DNA of 64,000 bases. Origin: Croceicoccus sp. Ery15 (GTDB lineage: Bacteria; Pseudomonadota; Alphaproteobacteria; Sphingomonadales; Sphingomonadaceae). Positions 50,097-60,292 of this stretch are shown one piece after another. The stretch is from positions 1,724,501 through 1,788,500 of the forward strand of contig NZ_CP087588.1 in the NCBI RefSeq assembly GCF_020985305.1, read 5' to 3'. A model generated the notes under the pieces. That model made no database searches. It was given only the letters and a program-made list of their open reading frames with translations, and had not been told where the DNA came from. The translations under genes were made by a program, and so were the position numbers. Positions within the stretch are counted from its first letter, which is position 1. Each line of letters opens with the position of its first letter.

Positions 50097-51842
50097 ATGA
50101 CACTGGACGATCGCTTGCGCACGGTTCTGGGGGTCGCCGTCGATGGCGAACGTGCCGCGCTTGCGCAGTTTCGCCAGCTTGTCGATTTGTTGGGGTCGGG
50201 CGGATCGGTGGCCGATGGCCAGCTGGTAGCATCGGCCTTTCTGCGCCTGTCGGTTCTGTCGCGGCGCCTGCCGGTCGCCGAACGCGTCGCGATCCTGCAC
50301 GAACCGGGACTGCGCCTGCGAACGGCATCGCTGGTCGCGCAACTATGCGAAGGCGATCCGCTGGTCGCCGAAGCCGCCATCGATTCGGCCGTGCTGGATA
50401 CCGACGGTTGGGACGCGGTGATACCGATGCTGTCCAACGGCCTGCGCACCCACGCCGAAACCCGCCGCCTGCATGCAAGGGTAGAGGTCGAGGAACCGGC
50501 GGCGGCTGATGCGGAGCCGGCTATCGAAGCCGACCCAACGGCCGAACTGGCCACTGCCGAGGCCGCGCCCGTCGCCCCGACCGTTGAAGAGCCCATGCCA
50601 ATGACGGCGCCCGCCCCTGCGGCAACGCCCGCTCCGGCAGACATCGCGACCGCCGCATGGCGCGCGCCGCGCCCTGCCGCCTCTTCGGGCACCGCCGATA
50701 TCGCCAGCCTCGTTCAACGGATAGAGGATTACCGCGAACAGCGCGCCAGCCGCGCCGCCGCGATGGGGCTTGCCGGTCCGGTCCGGCCCGCAGAGACGCC
50801 GGCCGATATCCGCGTCGCCATGGTCGATTGCCGCATCGGCCCTGACGGCCGCATCGGCTGGGCAGGCACGCTGCCTTCGCTATTGACGGGTATGGGGCTA
50901 TCCAGCGCAGAGGATGCACAGGCGCGGATCGATGCGCGCTCCGCCACCGCACTGCGGCGGCAACAGGTTGTGCGGTCGGGACAGGTCACGATTGATGGCG
51001 CGCAGGCGATCACCGGCAACTGGCGGCTCGACGCCGTACCGCGCTTCGATCAGGCAGGCCGGTTTCTGGGCCATCACGCCCGCCTGACGCGCCAGCCCGA
51101 AAAGCGCGACGAGAGCGATCCGCGCGGTGACGAGGTGCGGCAGGCGCTTCACGAATTACGCACGCCTTTGGGCGCGATTCAGGGTTTTGCTGAGATCATC
51201 CAGCAGCAATTATTCGGCGACGTGCCCAACCGCTATCGCGCGCAGGCCGCCGATATCGCCGCGGAAAGCGCCCGCCTGTTGGCAGGGCTAGAAGAAGTCG
51301 AACGGCTGGTTCGCATGCGCGAAAGCGCCTTTGGCACCGGCGGCAAGGCGATGACCGAAGGGGAAACCGCGCTGGCTGCCCTGTTGGGCCAGCTAGTCGA
51401 CCAGTTCGCATCCATCGAACAGGGCAATGGCGCGCAATTCGTGCTGGATGCCCCCGGTGCCGATCTGCAAGTGCCGGTCGATACGGACGAAGCGGAAACA
51501 ATGTTGTGGCGTTTGCTGGCCACCTTGTCGGCGGCCTCTGCTGCGGGTGAGCGGCTGGAGGTGGTGTTGAGCGGCGAGAGCTTGGCCGAACTGGCGATCA
51601 CCCTGCCCCGCGCACTGCGTGGTACCGCTTTGTTCGATGCCGATGTGGGGATCAGCGAACGCGGCGAACCGCTACTGGGCATGCTGGGCGCGGGCTTTGC
51701 GCTGCGCCTCGTCGCCGCAGAGGTTCGCGCAGCAGGCGGCAGTTTCAGTCATGACGACGAATATGTAATGCTGCGCCTGCCCATCGCGCGCCCGGACGCA
51801 TTTGATCATGTCGGCGCCAGCCGAAATGCCAGCGCTGCCTGA
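50097..51842 (+). CDS. histidine kinase-like protein with degenerate ATPase domain
   Basis: A 581-residue soluble protein. The N-terminal ~125 residues are helical repeats (VAERVAILHEPGLRLRTASLVAQLCEGDPLVAEAAI). An Ala/Pro/Glu linker (130-190) follows, then a PAS-like segment (about 235-330) and a HisKA helix with the intact H-box ALHELRTPLGAIQGFAEI (His352). The ATPase half is poor: no Asn box can be found where ETMLWRLLATLSAASAAGE lies, and only a G2-like MLGAGFALRLV remains. It may accept phosphate rather than autophosphorylate, or act as a scaffold. No response regulator is adjacent. Confidence 0.8.
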   Translation: MTLDDRLRTVLGVAVDGERAALAQFRQLVDLLGSGGSVADGQLVASAFLRLSVLSRRLPVAERVAILHEPGLRLRTASLVAQLCEGDPLVAEAAIDSAVLDTDGWDAVIPMLSNGLRTHAETRRLHARVEVEEPAAADAEPAIEADPTAELATAEAAPVAPTVEEPMPMTAPAPAATPAPADIATAAWRAPRPAASSGTADIASLVQRIEDYREQRASRAAAMGLAGPVRPAETPADIRVAMVDCRIGPDGRIGWAGTLPSLLTGMGLSSAEDAQARIDARSATALRRQQVVRSGQVTIDGAQAITGNWRLDAVPRFDQAGRFLGHHARLTRQPEKRDESDPRGDEVRQALHELRTPLGAIQGFAEIIQQQLFGDVPNRYRAQAADIAAESARLLAGLEEVERLVRMRESAFGTGGKAMTEGETALAALLGQLVDQFASIEQGNGAQFVLDAPGADLQVPVDTDEAETMLWRLLATLSAASAAGERLEVVLSGESLAELAITLPRALRGTALFDADVGISERGEPLLGMLGAGFALRLVAAEVRAAGGSFSHDDEYVMLRLPIARPDAFDHVGASRNASAA

Positions 51843-51915
51843 ACCGGAAATTTCATGTCAGCCCGACCATTGGCTTGCCAAGCCAAAACTCTGCGGCTAA
51901 CCGCCTTGGCGCGAT

Positions 51916-51991
51916 GGGCCTGTAGCTCAGCGGTTAGAGCTGGCCGCTCATAACGGCTAGGTCGCGGGTTCGAATCCTGCCGGGCCCACCA
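51916..51991 (+). tRNA. tRNA-Ile2 (CAU, lysidine type)
   Basis: A 76-nt cloverleaf with acceptor GGGCCTG/CGGGCCC, anticodon loop CTCATAA (anticodon CAT at 51949-51951), T-arm GCGGGTTCGAATCCTGC and encoded CCA. The body resembles the minor isoleucine tRNA of E. coli rather than initiator or elongator tRNA-Met, so C34 is probably converted to lysidine by TilS to read AUA. Confidence 0.85.
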
Positions 51992-52014
51992 TCCGCCTTT
52001 GCAGGCATCAGCGT

Positions 52015-52094
<80 letters not shown>

Positions 52095-52236
52095 CCTACT
52101 TCTCTGATAAGCCACCCCCTCCACAGGTCGCCCTTCCGAGCGGGAACGCCTTTGCTCTATCGGCATTGCACTTGCGAATGGTCTGCCGCATCACCCGATG
52201 GCTATTGGCCACTGGCCGAGAAGAAGGAACGATTTC

Positions 52237-52800
52237 ATGACAACCCGATTTGCCGCCACTACCATTCTCGCCAGCGTGGGCGCGCTGGCATTGGCCGCTT
52301 GCGGGCAGGAGCCTGCGCCTGCCGATACCGAAACCGAAATGCCGGTCGAGGAAGTGGCCACGCAAACCGCAACGGCTGTTCTGAAAGACGCCGAAGGAAA
52401 TGAAGTCGGCACCGTGACGGCCACAGGGCACGACGATATGCTAATGATCTCGGTCAGCGCGAGCGGCCTGCCCGAGGGCGAGCATGGCGCGCATATCCAC
52501 CAGACGGGCGATTGTTCGGCCAGCGATTTCACCAGCGCGGGCGGCCATTGGAATCCCACCGATGCCAATCACGGCAGCGAAAGCGAAGCGCCCAATCCGC
52601 ATGCAGGCGATTTGCCCAATCTGACCATCGCCGCCGATGGCACCGGTTCGATGGAAGGCACTTCGACGGGCAGCTTTGCGGGTCTGATGGATGAGGACGG
52701 ATCGGCCTTTATCATCCATGCCGATCCCGACGATTACAAAACGCAGCCCACCGGCAATGCGGGCGCGCGGCTTGCCTGCGGCGTGTTCACCGCAAGTTGA
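52237..52800 (+). CDS. sodC: Cu/Zn superoxide dismutase lipoprotein
   Basis: A 187-residue periplasmic SOD. The N-terminal signal ends in the lipobox LAAC, so it is probably membrane-anchored. Metal-ligand regions are visible: EHGAHIHQTGDCSASDFTSAGGHWNP (Cu and Zn His), NPHAGDLPN, and FIIHADPDDY; RLACGVF holds the second disulfide Cys and the conserved Arg. The ATG at 52237 follows AAGGA and opens the signal peptide. A strong bidirectional terminator follows. Confidence 0.95.
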   Translation: MTTRFAATTILASVGALALAACGQEPAPADTETEMPVEEVATQTATAVLKDAEGNEVGTVTATGHDDMLMISVSASGLPEGEHGAHIHQTGDCSASDFTSAGGHWNPTDANHGSESEAPNPHAGDLPNLTIAADGTGSMEGTSTGSFAGLMDEDGSAFIIHADPDDYKTQPTGNAGARLACGVFTAS

Positions 52801-52823
52801 TCCGCGCATCCACTGTATAAGAA

Positions 52824-52861
52824 CAAAAGGGCCGGCCTTGCGTAAAGGCCGGCCCTCTTTT
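52824..52861. terminator. bidirectional terminator between sodC and the M28 peptidase gene
   Basis: The arms GGGCCGGCCTT and AAGGCCGGCCC (11 bp, perfect) are flanked by AAAA on the left and TCTTTT on the right. Confidence 0.88.
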
Positions 52862-52864
52862 GCA

Positions 52865-54259
52865 TCATTCCGCCGCCAATTCACCCGGCGCGTTGGCCAG
52901 CAGCGCGACCGTAGCTGTCCACGCCGCCACGTTCTGGCGCAACTGCGCCGGATCGATCTTGTCCAAAGTATCGTCGGGCGTGTGGTGCAAATCGAAATAG
53001 CGGGTGCCGTCCTGCTGCAAATCGATAACCGTCGGTTCGACTGCCGCTACGATCGCGCCGGTATCCGCACCGCCCGTCGCGGGCTGCGTACCGCGAACGA
53101 CACCCATTGGCGCAAGCAAGGCGGCCAGCCGGTCGGCCAGCGGCTTGCCAAGGCGGGTGCTATCGACACGCCAAACCTTGTCAGCGCCGAAGTCGCTCTC
53201 CATCGCAAAGGCATGCGCCTCGTCCTTGTGCGCCGCGCCATAGGCCTTGCCGCCGAACACGCCCACTTCCTCGGCCCCTGCGAACAACAGGCGGATCGTG
53301 CGGCGCGGCTTGCCCATGGCGGCCACGCGCTTGGCGGCGGCGGCAATGATCCCGCAGCCCGCGCCATCATCGAACGCGCCCGTCGCCAGATCCCAGCTGT
53401 CCAGATGGCATGCCAGCAAAGCCACGCCCGCCTTGGGGTCGCTGCCCGGAATCTCGGCAATCACATTGCCGCTGGTCGTCTCGCCCAGATTGCGCGGGGT
53501 CAGTACCAGTTTCAGCATCAGCGGCTTACCGGCCGCGCCCGCACGCTGCGCCATACGTTCCAGATTTTCGGCGTCGGGCAGCGATAGCGCACCAGCCGGA
53601 ATCGGCGGTTGCCCTTCGTCCCACGTGGTGCCGCCTGCATGCGGATTGCGGTGGTGGTCGGTGCCGATGGACTTGATCACGATGGCCGAGGCCCCCTTGC
53701 GCGCCGCCAGTGCCGGACCGGTCCACCGCGCGGGACCGGCAAGCCCGTAACCCGAACCGTCCTGCGTCGGCTTCATCCCATGCGAGATATAGGCAATCTT
53801 GCCGCCAAGGCTGCCATCGGGCACCGCCTCCAGCGCCGCGCGCGAAGCGAATACGGCCACCTCACCGGTCAGCCCCTCGGCACCGGTCGAAGCACTATTG
53901 CCCAGTGCGGTGACATGCATCGGCTGCGGATAAGGGGATACGATCTCGGCCTCTTCCTCTCCGCGCACCCATGTCTGCATGGAAAAGGCCTCGTCCCGGA
54001 CATTGGCGAAACCCTGCGCCTTCAGCCACGCCATTGCCCACTTGCGCCCGCGCGCCTCGTCCTCGGTCCCCGCCATCCGCGGACCGATTTCGGTGGTGAT
54101 GCCTTCCACGAAATCCCATGCCACATCGTCATTGGCCAAAGCTTCGTCCCGTGCGGCGGCGATTTCCGCATCGGGCGCGGATTGCGCCAGCGCGGGGCCA
54201 GCGGCAAGAGTGGATACGCTGGCGGAAAGCGCGGCAAGCGCGAGGAGCTTTTTCTGCAT
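52865..54259 (-). CDS. M28-family zinc aminopeptidase/carboxypeptidase-like exported protein
   Basis: A 464-residue exported peptidase with a signal peptide (MQKKLLALAALSASVSTLAAGPALAQ). A PA-type insert lies in the first half, followed by the M28 zinc-binding sequence: ALLACHLDSWDLATGAFDDGAG (His, Asp), FAGAEEVG (Glu catalysis), MESDFGADKV, and YFDLHHTPDDTLDKI (terminal His). It probably trims peptides in the periplasm. The ATG at 54259 is used; a TTG two codons earlier is possible. Confidence 0.9.
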   Translation of the reverse strand: MQKKLLALAALSASVSTLAAGPALAQSAPDAEIAAARDEALANDDVAWDFVEGITTEIGPRMAGTEDEARGRKWAMAWLKAQGFANVRDEAFSMQTWVRGEEEAEIVSPYPQPMHVTALGNSASTGAEGLTGEVAVFASRAALEAVPDGSLGGKIAYISHGMKPTQDGSGYGLAGPARWTGPALAARKGASAIVIKSIGTDHHRNPHAGGTTWDEGQPPIPAGALSLPDAENLERMAQRAGAAGKPLMLKLVLTPRNLGETTSGNVIAEIPGSDPKAGVALLACHLDSWDLATGAFDDGAGCGIIAAAAKRVAAMGKPRRTIRLLFAGAEEVGVFGGKAYGAAHKDEAHAFAMESDFGADKVWRVDSTRLGKPLADRLAALLAPMGVVRGTQPATGGADTGAIVAAVEPTVIDLQQDGTRYFDLHHTPDDTLDKIDPAQLRQNVAAWTATVALLANAPGELAAE

Positions 54260-54438
54260 GGGCAAATTGCTAATGCCCCCGCCCCCGCCTGTCGAGCCGC
54301 CAAAAGACGCATTTCCCCGTCAGTGGCGCAAGTTTACCGGTCGAGGGCACTGGCGGCGCTAACCGCTTGCCCGAAGCGGCCGCATTCCCTATCTGCGCGG
54401 CAACTCTTCCGAACACCATTCGTCACGAAGGACGCCCG

Positions 54439-56108
<1,670 letters not shown>

Positions 56109-56112
<4 letters not shown>

Positions 56113-56375
56113 TCGCGCGAAAGCTGATCTGCCACGGAAAGGTCCAGGGCGTATTCTATCGCAACTGGACCGTTTCCACCGCACGCGGGCTTGGCCTGAC
56201 CGGCTGGGTCCGCAATCGCGACGACGGAACGGTCGAGGCGGTGTTGGAAGGCGATGATACGGCGGTCGAAGCCATGATCGCCGCCATGCACGACGGCCCG
56301 CCCCGCTCGCGGGTCGACGGCATCGAATGTGAAGCGGTAGAGGCCATGGGCTTCACCAGTTTCGAACGCCGGTAA
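56109..56375 (+). CDS. acyP: acylphosphatase with inferred CTG start
   Basis: An 88-residue reading frame LIARKLICHGKVQGVFYRNW ... GWVRNRDDGTVEAVLEG ... FTSFERR contains both acylphosphatase motifs, with the catalytic Arg in GVFYRNW and Asn in GWVRNR. Full family length is about 90 residues. No ATG, GTG or TTG occurs in frame between the upstream stop at 56034 and the conserved core. The CTG at 56109-56111 overlaps the ettA TGA (CTGA), the same geometry as the ATGA couplings elsewhere here, so initiation at CTG by translational coupling is the simplest reading. A sequencing error near the start is the alternative. Confidence 0.85.
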
Positions 56376-56385
56376 TTTTCAAAAG

Positions 56386-57735
56386 CTAGGCGGCAGGCTC
56401 GCCGCGTTTTACCTTGCCCTCTGCCTTCGACAGGATGGAGCGCGGAAGGAAGTCGCGCGCCAGCTCGTGATAAAGGCGCTTGCGGCAGACCATCGAACCG
56501 GCCCAGTCGCCGATCAGTGCCGTGGCGAACAAGGGCAGGATCGCATGGCTGCTGCCAGTCGCCTCGCTCAGGATGATGACCGCGGTCAGAGGCGCGCGCA
56601 CCACGCCGGTGAAATAGCCCGCCATACCCAGCAGCACGATCAGCCCTGCCCGCTCGGTCGGGAACAGCGGGGCCATCAATTCCCCGAAACCGGCGCCGAC
56701 TGCCAGCGATGGGGCGAATATGCCGCCCGCGATGCCGCTGGCACTGGTCGCCAATGTCGCGGCGAATTTCGCTGGGCCGTACCATAGCGGCCCGCCCTCG
56801 CCCTCCAGCATGGCGCGGGTCGGTTCATAGCCGGTGCCCGCGGTCAGCCCGCCGCTCGCCAGCCCCAGCAGCGCCACGATCAGCCCGCAGACCAGCGCGG
56901 TCAGCAAGGGGCGCGCCTTCAGCTTTGCCGCCAGTGTCGAACCCGGCCCCCGCAACGCCAGCATGGCTCGCGTGAACAGCCCGCCCAGCACGCCGCCGAC
57001 AATCCCCGCCAGCGGTGCGGCGATCAGCACCGTTTCGATCGAGAGCCCGCCGCCCATCTGCCCGAAATAGACGTAATTGCCTGCCAGACCCTGCGCCGTC
57101 AGACCCGAGATCATCACCGCCCCCATCACCAGCACGGCGACACGCTGTTCATAGGCGACGGCCAGTTCCTCGATCGCAAAGGCAATCCCCGCAAGCGGTG
57201 TGTTGAACGCCGCCGCCACGCCCGCCGCGCCGCCCGCAATAAGCACACCCGGTGTCATCGGCACCCGCAACAGGCGATGAACCGCCACCATGATCGCCGC
57301 ACCCAGCTGTACCGTCGGCCCTTCGCGTCCCACCGCTCCGCCGCCTGCCAATGCGCCCAAGGTCAGGAAAATCTTGCCCACCGCCGAACGCACCGACACC
57401 AGCGCGCGCGCTGCGCGACCGCGCGGTTGGCGACTGGCGGCGATCACTTGCGGAATGCCCGATCCGCGCGCTTCGGGCGCGAGGCGGGATTCCACCAGCG
57501 TGATGCCGACGAAGATTGCGGGCGTCAGAACCAGCGGGATGAACGGGTTGATATCCCGCACGCGCATGAACAGGACATGCGCCGCATCGGCGGCATGGGC
57601 GAATAATATGGCGATCACGCCGACCAGCACCGCGCCGATCAACGTTGCCATCCGCCGGCCCCATTCGCGGCGGCTGATCAGCAGTTCGGTAAGATGGTCC
57701 GGCAAAAGGCGGCCGGACGGCCGGTTGCGCAACAT
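56386..57735 (-). CDS. ClC-family chloride channel or H+/Cl- antiporter
   Basis: A 449-residue membrane protein with the three ClC selectivity motifs: GSGIP (residues 91-95), GREGP with the gating glutamate Glu138, and GIFAPSLAVGAGFGEL near residue 338. Presence of the gating Glu permits proton-coupled antiport; whether the second, inner glutamate is present cannot be judged by eye. There is no CBS domain at the C-terminus. It converges on the acylphosphatase gene with 10 bp between stops. Confidence 0.93.
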   Translation of the reverse strand: MLRNRPSGRLLPDHLTELLISRREWGRRMATLIGAVLVGVIAILFAHAADAAHVLFMRVRDINPFIPLVLTPAIFVGITLVESRLAPEARGSGIPQVIAASRQPRGRAARALVSVRSAVGKIFLTLGALAGGGAVGREGPTVQLGAAIMVAVHRLLRVPMTPGVLIAGGAAGVAAAFNTPLAGIAFAIEELAVAYEQRVAVLVMGAVMISGLTAQGLAGNYVYFGQMGGGLSIETVLIAAPLAGIVGGVLGGLFTRAMLALRGPGSTLAAKLKARPLLTALVCGLIVALLGLASGGLTAGTGYEPTRAMLEGEGGPLWYGPAKFAATLATSASGIAGGIFAPSLAVGAGFGELMAPLFPTERAGLIVLLGMAGYFTGVVRAPLTAVIILSEATGSSHAILPLFATALIGDWAGSMVCRKRLYHELARDFLPRSILSKAEGKVKRGEPAA

Positions 57736-57966
57736 GCAAGCTCACCTATGGACCCCGCGCCGAGTCGTCCACCCCGCGTTCGCCCAAAACTGCCCGTGCC
57801 TTGCGTTGCCGCCATGCTGTTCAGAAAACTTGCTAGATGAATGAATGGCTGCAGGCCGGTTCAGACTTGCGACAGACGGTTACATTTAGACATCGACCCA
57901 TAGCAAAAGGCGCGAGGCAACCGGCACCGGCACCCCCCGCCCATTCGGTAACTTTCGGAGAATGCC

Positions 57967-59010
57967 ATGATTAGGGTTGAGAGCTTGAAGAAGCTGACCG
58001 GTCTGGCGCTGGCGACCACCATGCTGGCCGGCGCGCCGGTCGCACAGGCCGCGGAAACGCGCATTGCACAACAGGCCGCCACGCAGGCTGGCAGCCCGCT
58101 GCTGCCCGTCGCGGGCTATGCCGAGGCGCAGGACCGCAACAGCCGCAGCAATAGCGCGTGGCAACGCGCCAAACAGAACGCGCAAAGCAGGCAATCATCG
58201 AACCGCCAGTCGTCTAACCGCCAGTCGTCGAGCAGGCAGCGCAGCGAGCCGCGCGGACATTCGAGCCAGGCGCGCCCTGCCAACACGCAAAAATCGTCGA
58301 ACCGTCAGGCTTCGACCCAGCGCGCACAGGACCGGCCCGCCACCCGCTCTGGCAGTCAATCGATGTGGCAACCGCGTTCGGCCGCAAATCGCCCCGACAC
58401 ACGTCCCGCGCAGAGCAACAATGATCGCAACCGCAGCTATTCGGACCAGAACCGCAACCGCAGCTATGCCGATCGTGGATCGGACCGAGACCGCAATGAG
58501 TATCGCAATCGCGACGGCGACCGTGACCGAGACCGGAATTATGACCGGAACCGCGAACGCAGCGATCGCGACCGGTATGATCGCAACCGTAACGACCGGG
58601 ACCGTAACGACCGCAACCGCTATGACAATGACCGTCGCGATAATGATCGCTGGCGTGGCAACGACCGGAACCGTCATGCCGATTATCGCAAGGATTATCG
58701 CCGGTGGGACCGCAATTGGCGTCACAACAACCGGTATAACTGGCATAACTATCGGTCGTACAACCGGAACATCTATCGCGTCGGCGCGTATTATGTGCCC
58801 TATCGCAACTGGAGCTATCGCCGGATCAGCATCGGTTTCACGCTAGGGTCGCTGTTCTACGGCTCGCGGTACTGGATCAACGATCCGTGGCGCTATCGCT
58901 TGCCGGAAGTGTACGGCCCCTATCGCTGGGTCCGTTACTACGACGATGTCCTGCTGGTCGATATGTACAGCGGACAGGTCGTGGACGTGATCTATGATTT
59001 CTTCTGGTAG
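57967..59010 (+). CDS. RcnB-like exported protein with Arg/Asp/Asn-rich repeats
   Basis: A 347-residue exported protein: signal peptide (LTGLALATTMLAGAPVAQA), then Ser/Asn/Arg/Gln-rich repeats (RQSSNRQSSNRQSSSRQ), a long DRDRN/YDRNRN tract (about residues 150-235), and a Tyr/Trp/Arg-rich C-terminus ending YRWVRYYDDVLLVDMYSGQVVDVIYDFFW. That last segment is the RcnB-domain pattern known from the periplasmic nickel/cobalt-homeostasis protein RcnB; the rest is low-complexity and specific to this lineage. Metal binding is possible but not shown. Confidence 0.85.
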   Translation: MIRVESLKKLTGLALATTMLAGAPVAQAAETRIAQQAATQAGSPLLPVAGYAEAQDRNSRSNSAWQRAKQNAQSRQSSNRQSSNRQSSSRQRSEPRGHSSQARPANTQKSSNRQASTQRAQDRPATRSGSQSMWQPRSAANRPDTRPAQSNNDRNRSYSDQNRNRSYADRGSDRDRNEYRNRDGDRDRDRNYDRNRERSDRDRYDRNRNDRDRNDRNRYDNDRRDNDRWRGNDRNRHADYRKDYRRWDRNWRHNNRYNWHNYRSYNRNIYRVGAYYVPYRNWSYRRISIGFTLGSLFYGSRYWINDPWRYRLPEVYGPYRWVRYYDDVLLVDMYSGQVVDVIYDFFW

Positions 59011-59210
59011 GGCCAAGAGGGTCGCAGCCCTTATCTCGCAAGGGATGGCCTGACAGAAGCGGGGCCCCTGTCCGAACGGTGCTGTCTGGCGGCGGCGCTG
59101 ACGGGCGGGGGCCCTTGCCGGTATGGCCGCATATTGATTGCAACCCGTTCGATGTGCTTTAGCAGGCAGCGATCCACCCCTCCCCCGACGGATGTCTGCA
59201 TAGGCTGACC

Positions 59211-59885
59211 ATGGCCAGAATCTCGAAAATCGACGAAACGAACCGCAAGCAATTGCAAGCGATGAACAGCGCCACGCTGGCACGCATCCGCGCGGATGAC
59301 AGTGTGCAGGTGCTTTGTGACGAGGGGTTGCAGCTTTTCGGCATTCCCGACTTCTTCTCGCCCGAGGAATGCGAACGGCTGATGCGCATGATCGACATGG
59401 TCGCACGCCCTTCACCGGTTTTCGAGATCGACTACGGGCGGCAGGCGCGCACCAGCTTCTCGGGCGACCTCAACCACAATGACCCGTTCGTGCGCAGCCT
59501 TCACCGGCGCATGGACGATCTGCTGGGCGTCGACGAGCAATTCGGCGAAACCCTGCAGGGCCAGCGTTACGAGGTCGGTCAGGAATTCAAGCCGCATCAC
59601 GACTGGTTCGACACCAGCCAGGACTACTGGAAGGGCGAAGTCGCCAGCGGCGGACAGCGTGCATGGACGCTGATGGTCTATCTGAACGAAGTCGAGGAAG
59701 GCGGAAACACCGATTTCCCCAAGGCCAATGTATCGATCCCGCCGCAACCCGGCACGCTGGTCATGTGGAGCAATGTGCTGGCCGATGGCAAACCGAACAT
59801 GGATACGCTGCACGCCGGCACGCCGGTGATGAAGGGCGTCAAATATGTGGTGACCCGCTGGTATCGCGGGCGGAAATGGTTCTAA
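59211..59885 (+). CDS. prolyl-4-hydroxylase-type 2-oxoglutarate/Fe(II) dioxygenase
   Basis: A 224-residue oxygenase. The iron ligands are the HxD pair His129/Asp131 in EFKPHHDWFDTS and the distal His201 in DTLHAGTPVMKGVKYV, with the 2-oxoglutarate-binding Lys just after. The core strand pattern (WTLMVYLNEVEEGGNTDFP, GTLVMWSNVL) is that of P4H-like enzymes. The protein or small-molecule substrate is unknown. The stop overlaps the convergent metallopeptidase gene by 4 bp. Confidence 0.92.
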   Translation: MARISKIDETNRKQLQAMNSATLARIRADDSVQVLCDEGLQLFGIPDFFSPEECERLMRMIDMVARPSPVFEIDYGRQARTSFSGDLNHNDPFVRSLHRRMDDLLGVDEQFGETLQGQRYEVGQEFKPHHDWFDTSQDYWKGEVASGGQRAWTLMVYLNEVEEGGNTDFPKANVSIPPQPGTLVMWSNVLADGKPNMDTLHAGTPVMKGVKYVVTRWYRGRKWF

Positions 59886-60292
59886 TCCGGCGCGCTGTCT
59901 TCCAGCGCGTGCATGTCATCGTCTGACAGGCCGAAGTGGTGGCCGATTTCATGGACCACCACATGGAAGATAAGCGCATCCAGCCTGCCGCCGCTTTCGA
60001 TCCATTCGGCAAGCAGCGGCAGGCGGAACAGCGTAACGATGGGCGGCATCGCGCCGCTGTCCCATATCGACTGCTCGTCAAGCGGGCGGCCGTGATACAG
60101 ACCGGTCAGTTCCCAGGGGTTTTCGATCTCCAGCTCGGCCAGCACATCCTCATCCGCGAAATCGGCGATTTGAACGACCACCCCTTCGACATGCGGTTTG
60201 AACGCATCGGGCAGCCGTGCCATTGCAGCCAGCGCCAGCGCCTCCAGATCGGCGGCGCCGGGCGGTTCGCCGCCGATGCGCCCGTCCGTCAC
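59882..60292 (-). CDS. zincin-like metallopeptidase family protein
   Basis: A 136-residue protein of the minimal zincin type: the zinc motif HEIGHHFGLSDDDMHALE (HExxHxxGxxxxD) is near the C-terminus. Members of this family are soluble and lack a prodomain; the substrate is unknown. The start overlaps the lysS stop by ATGA (60289-60292), so it is coupled to the tRNA synthetase. Confidence 0.92.
   Translation of the reverse strand: MTDGRIGGEPPGAADLEALALAAMARLPDAFKPHVEGVVVQIADFADEDVLAELEIENPWELTGLYHGRPLDEQSIWDSGAMPPIVTLFRLPLLAEWIESGGRLDALIFHVVVHEIGHHFGLSDDDMHALEDSAPD

Noticed and set aside
51916..51991. tRNA-Met reading of the CAU tRNA
   Set aside because: The body and anticodon-stem flanks match the isoleucine-2 (lysidine) type better than initiator or elongator tRNA-Met.
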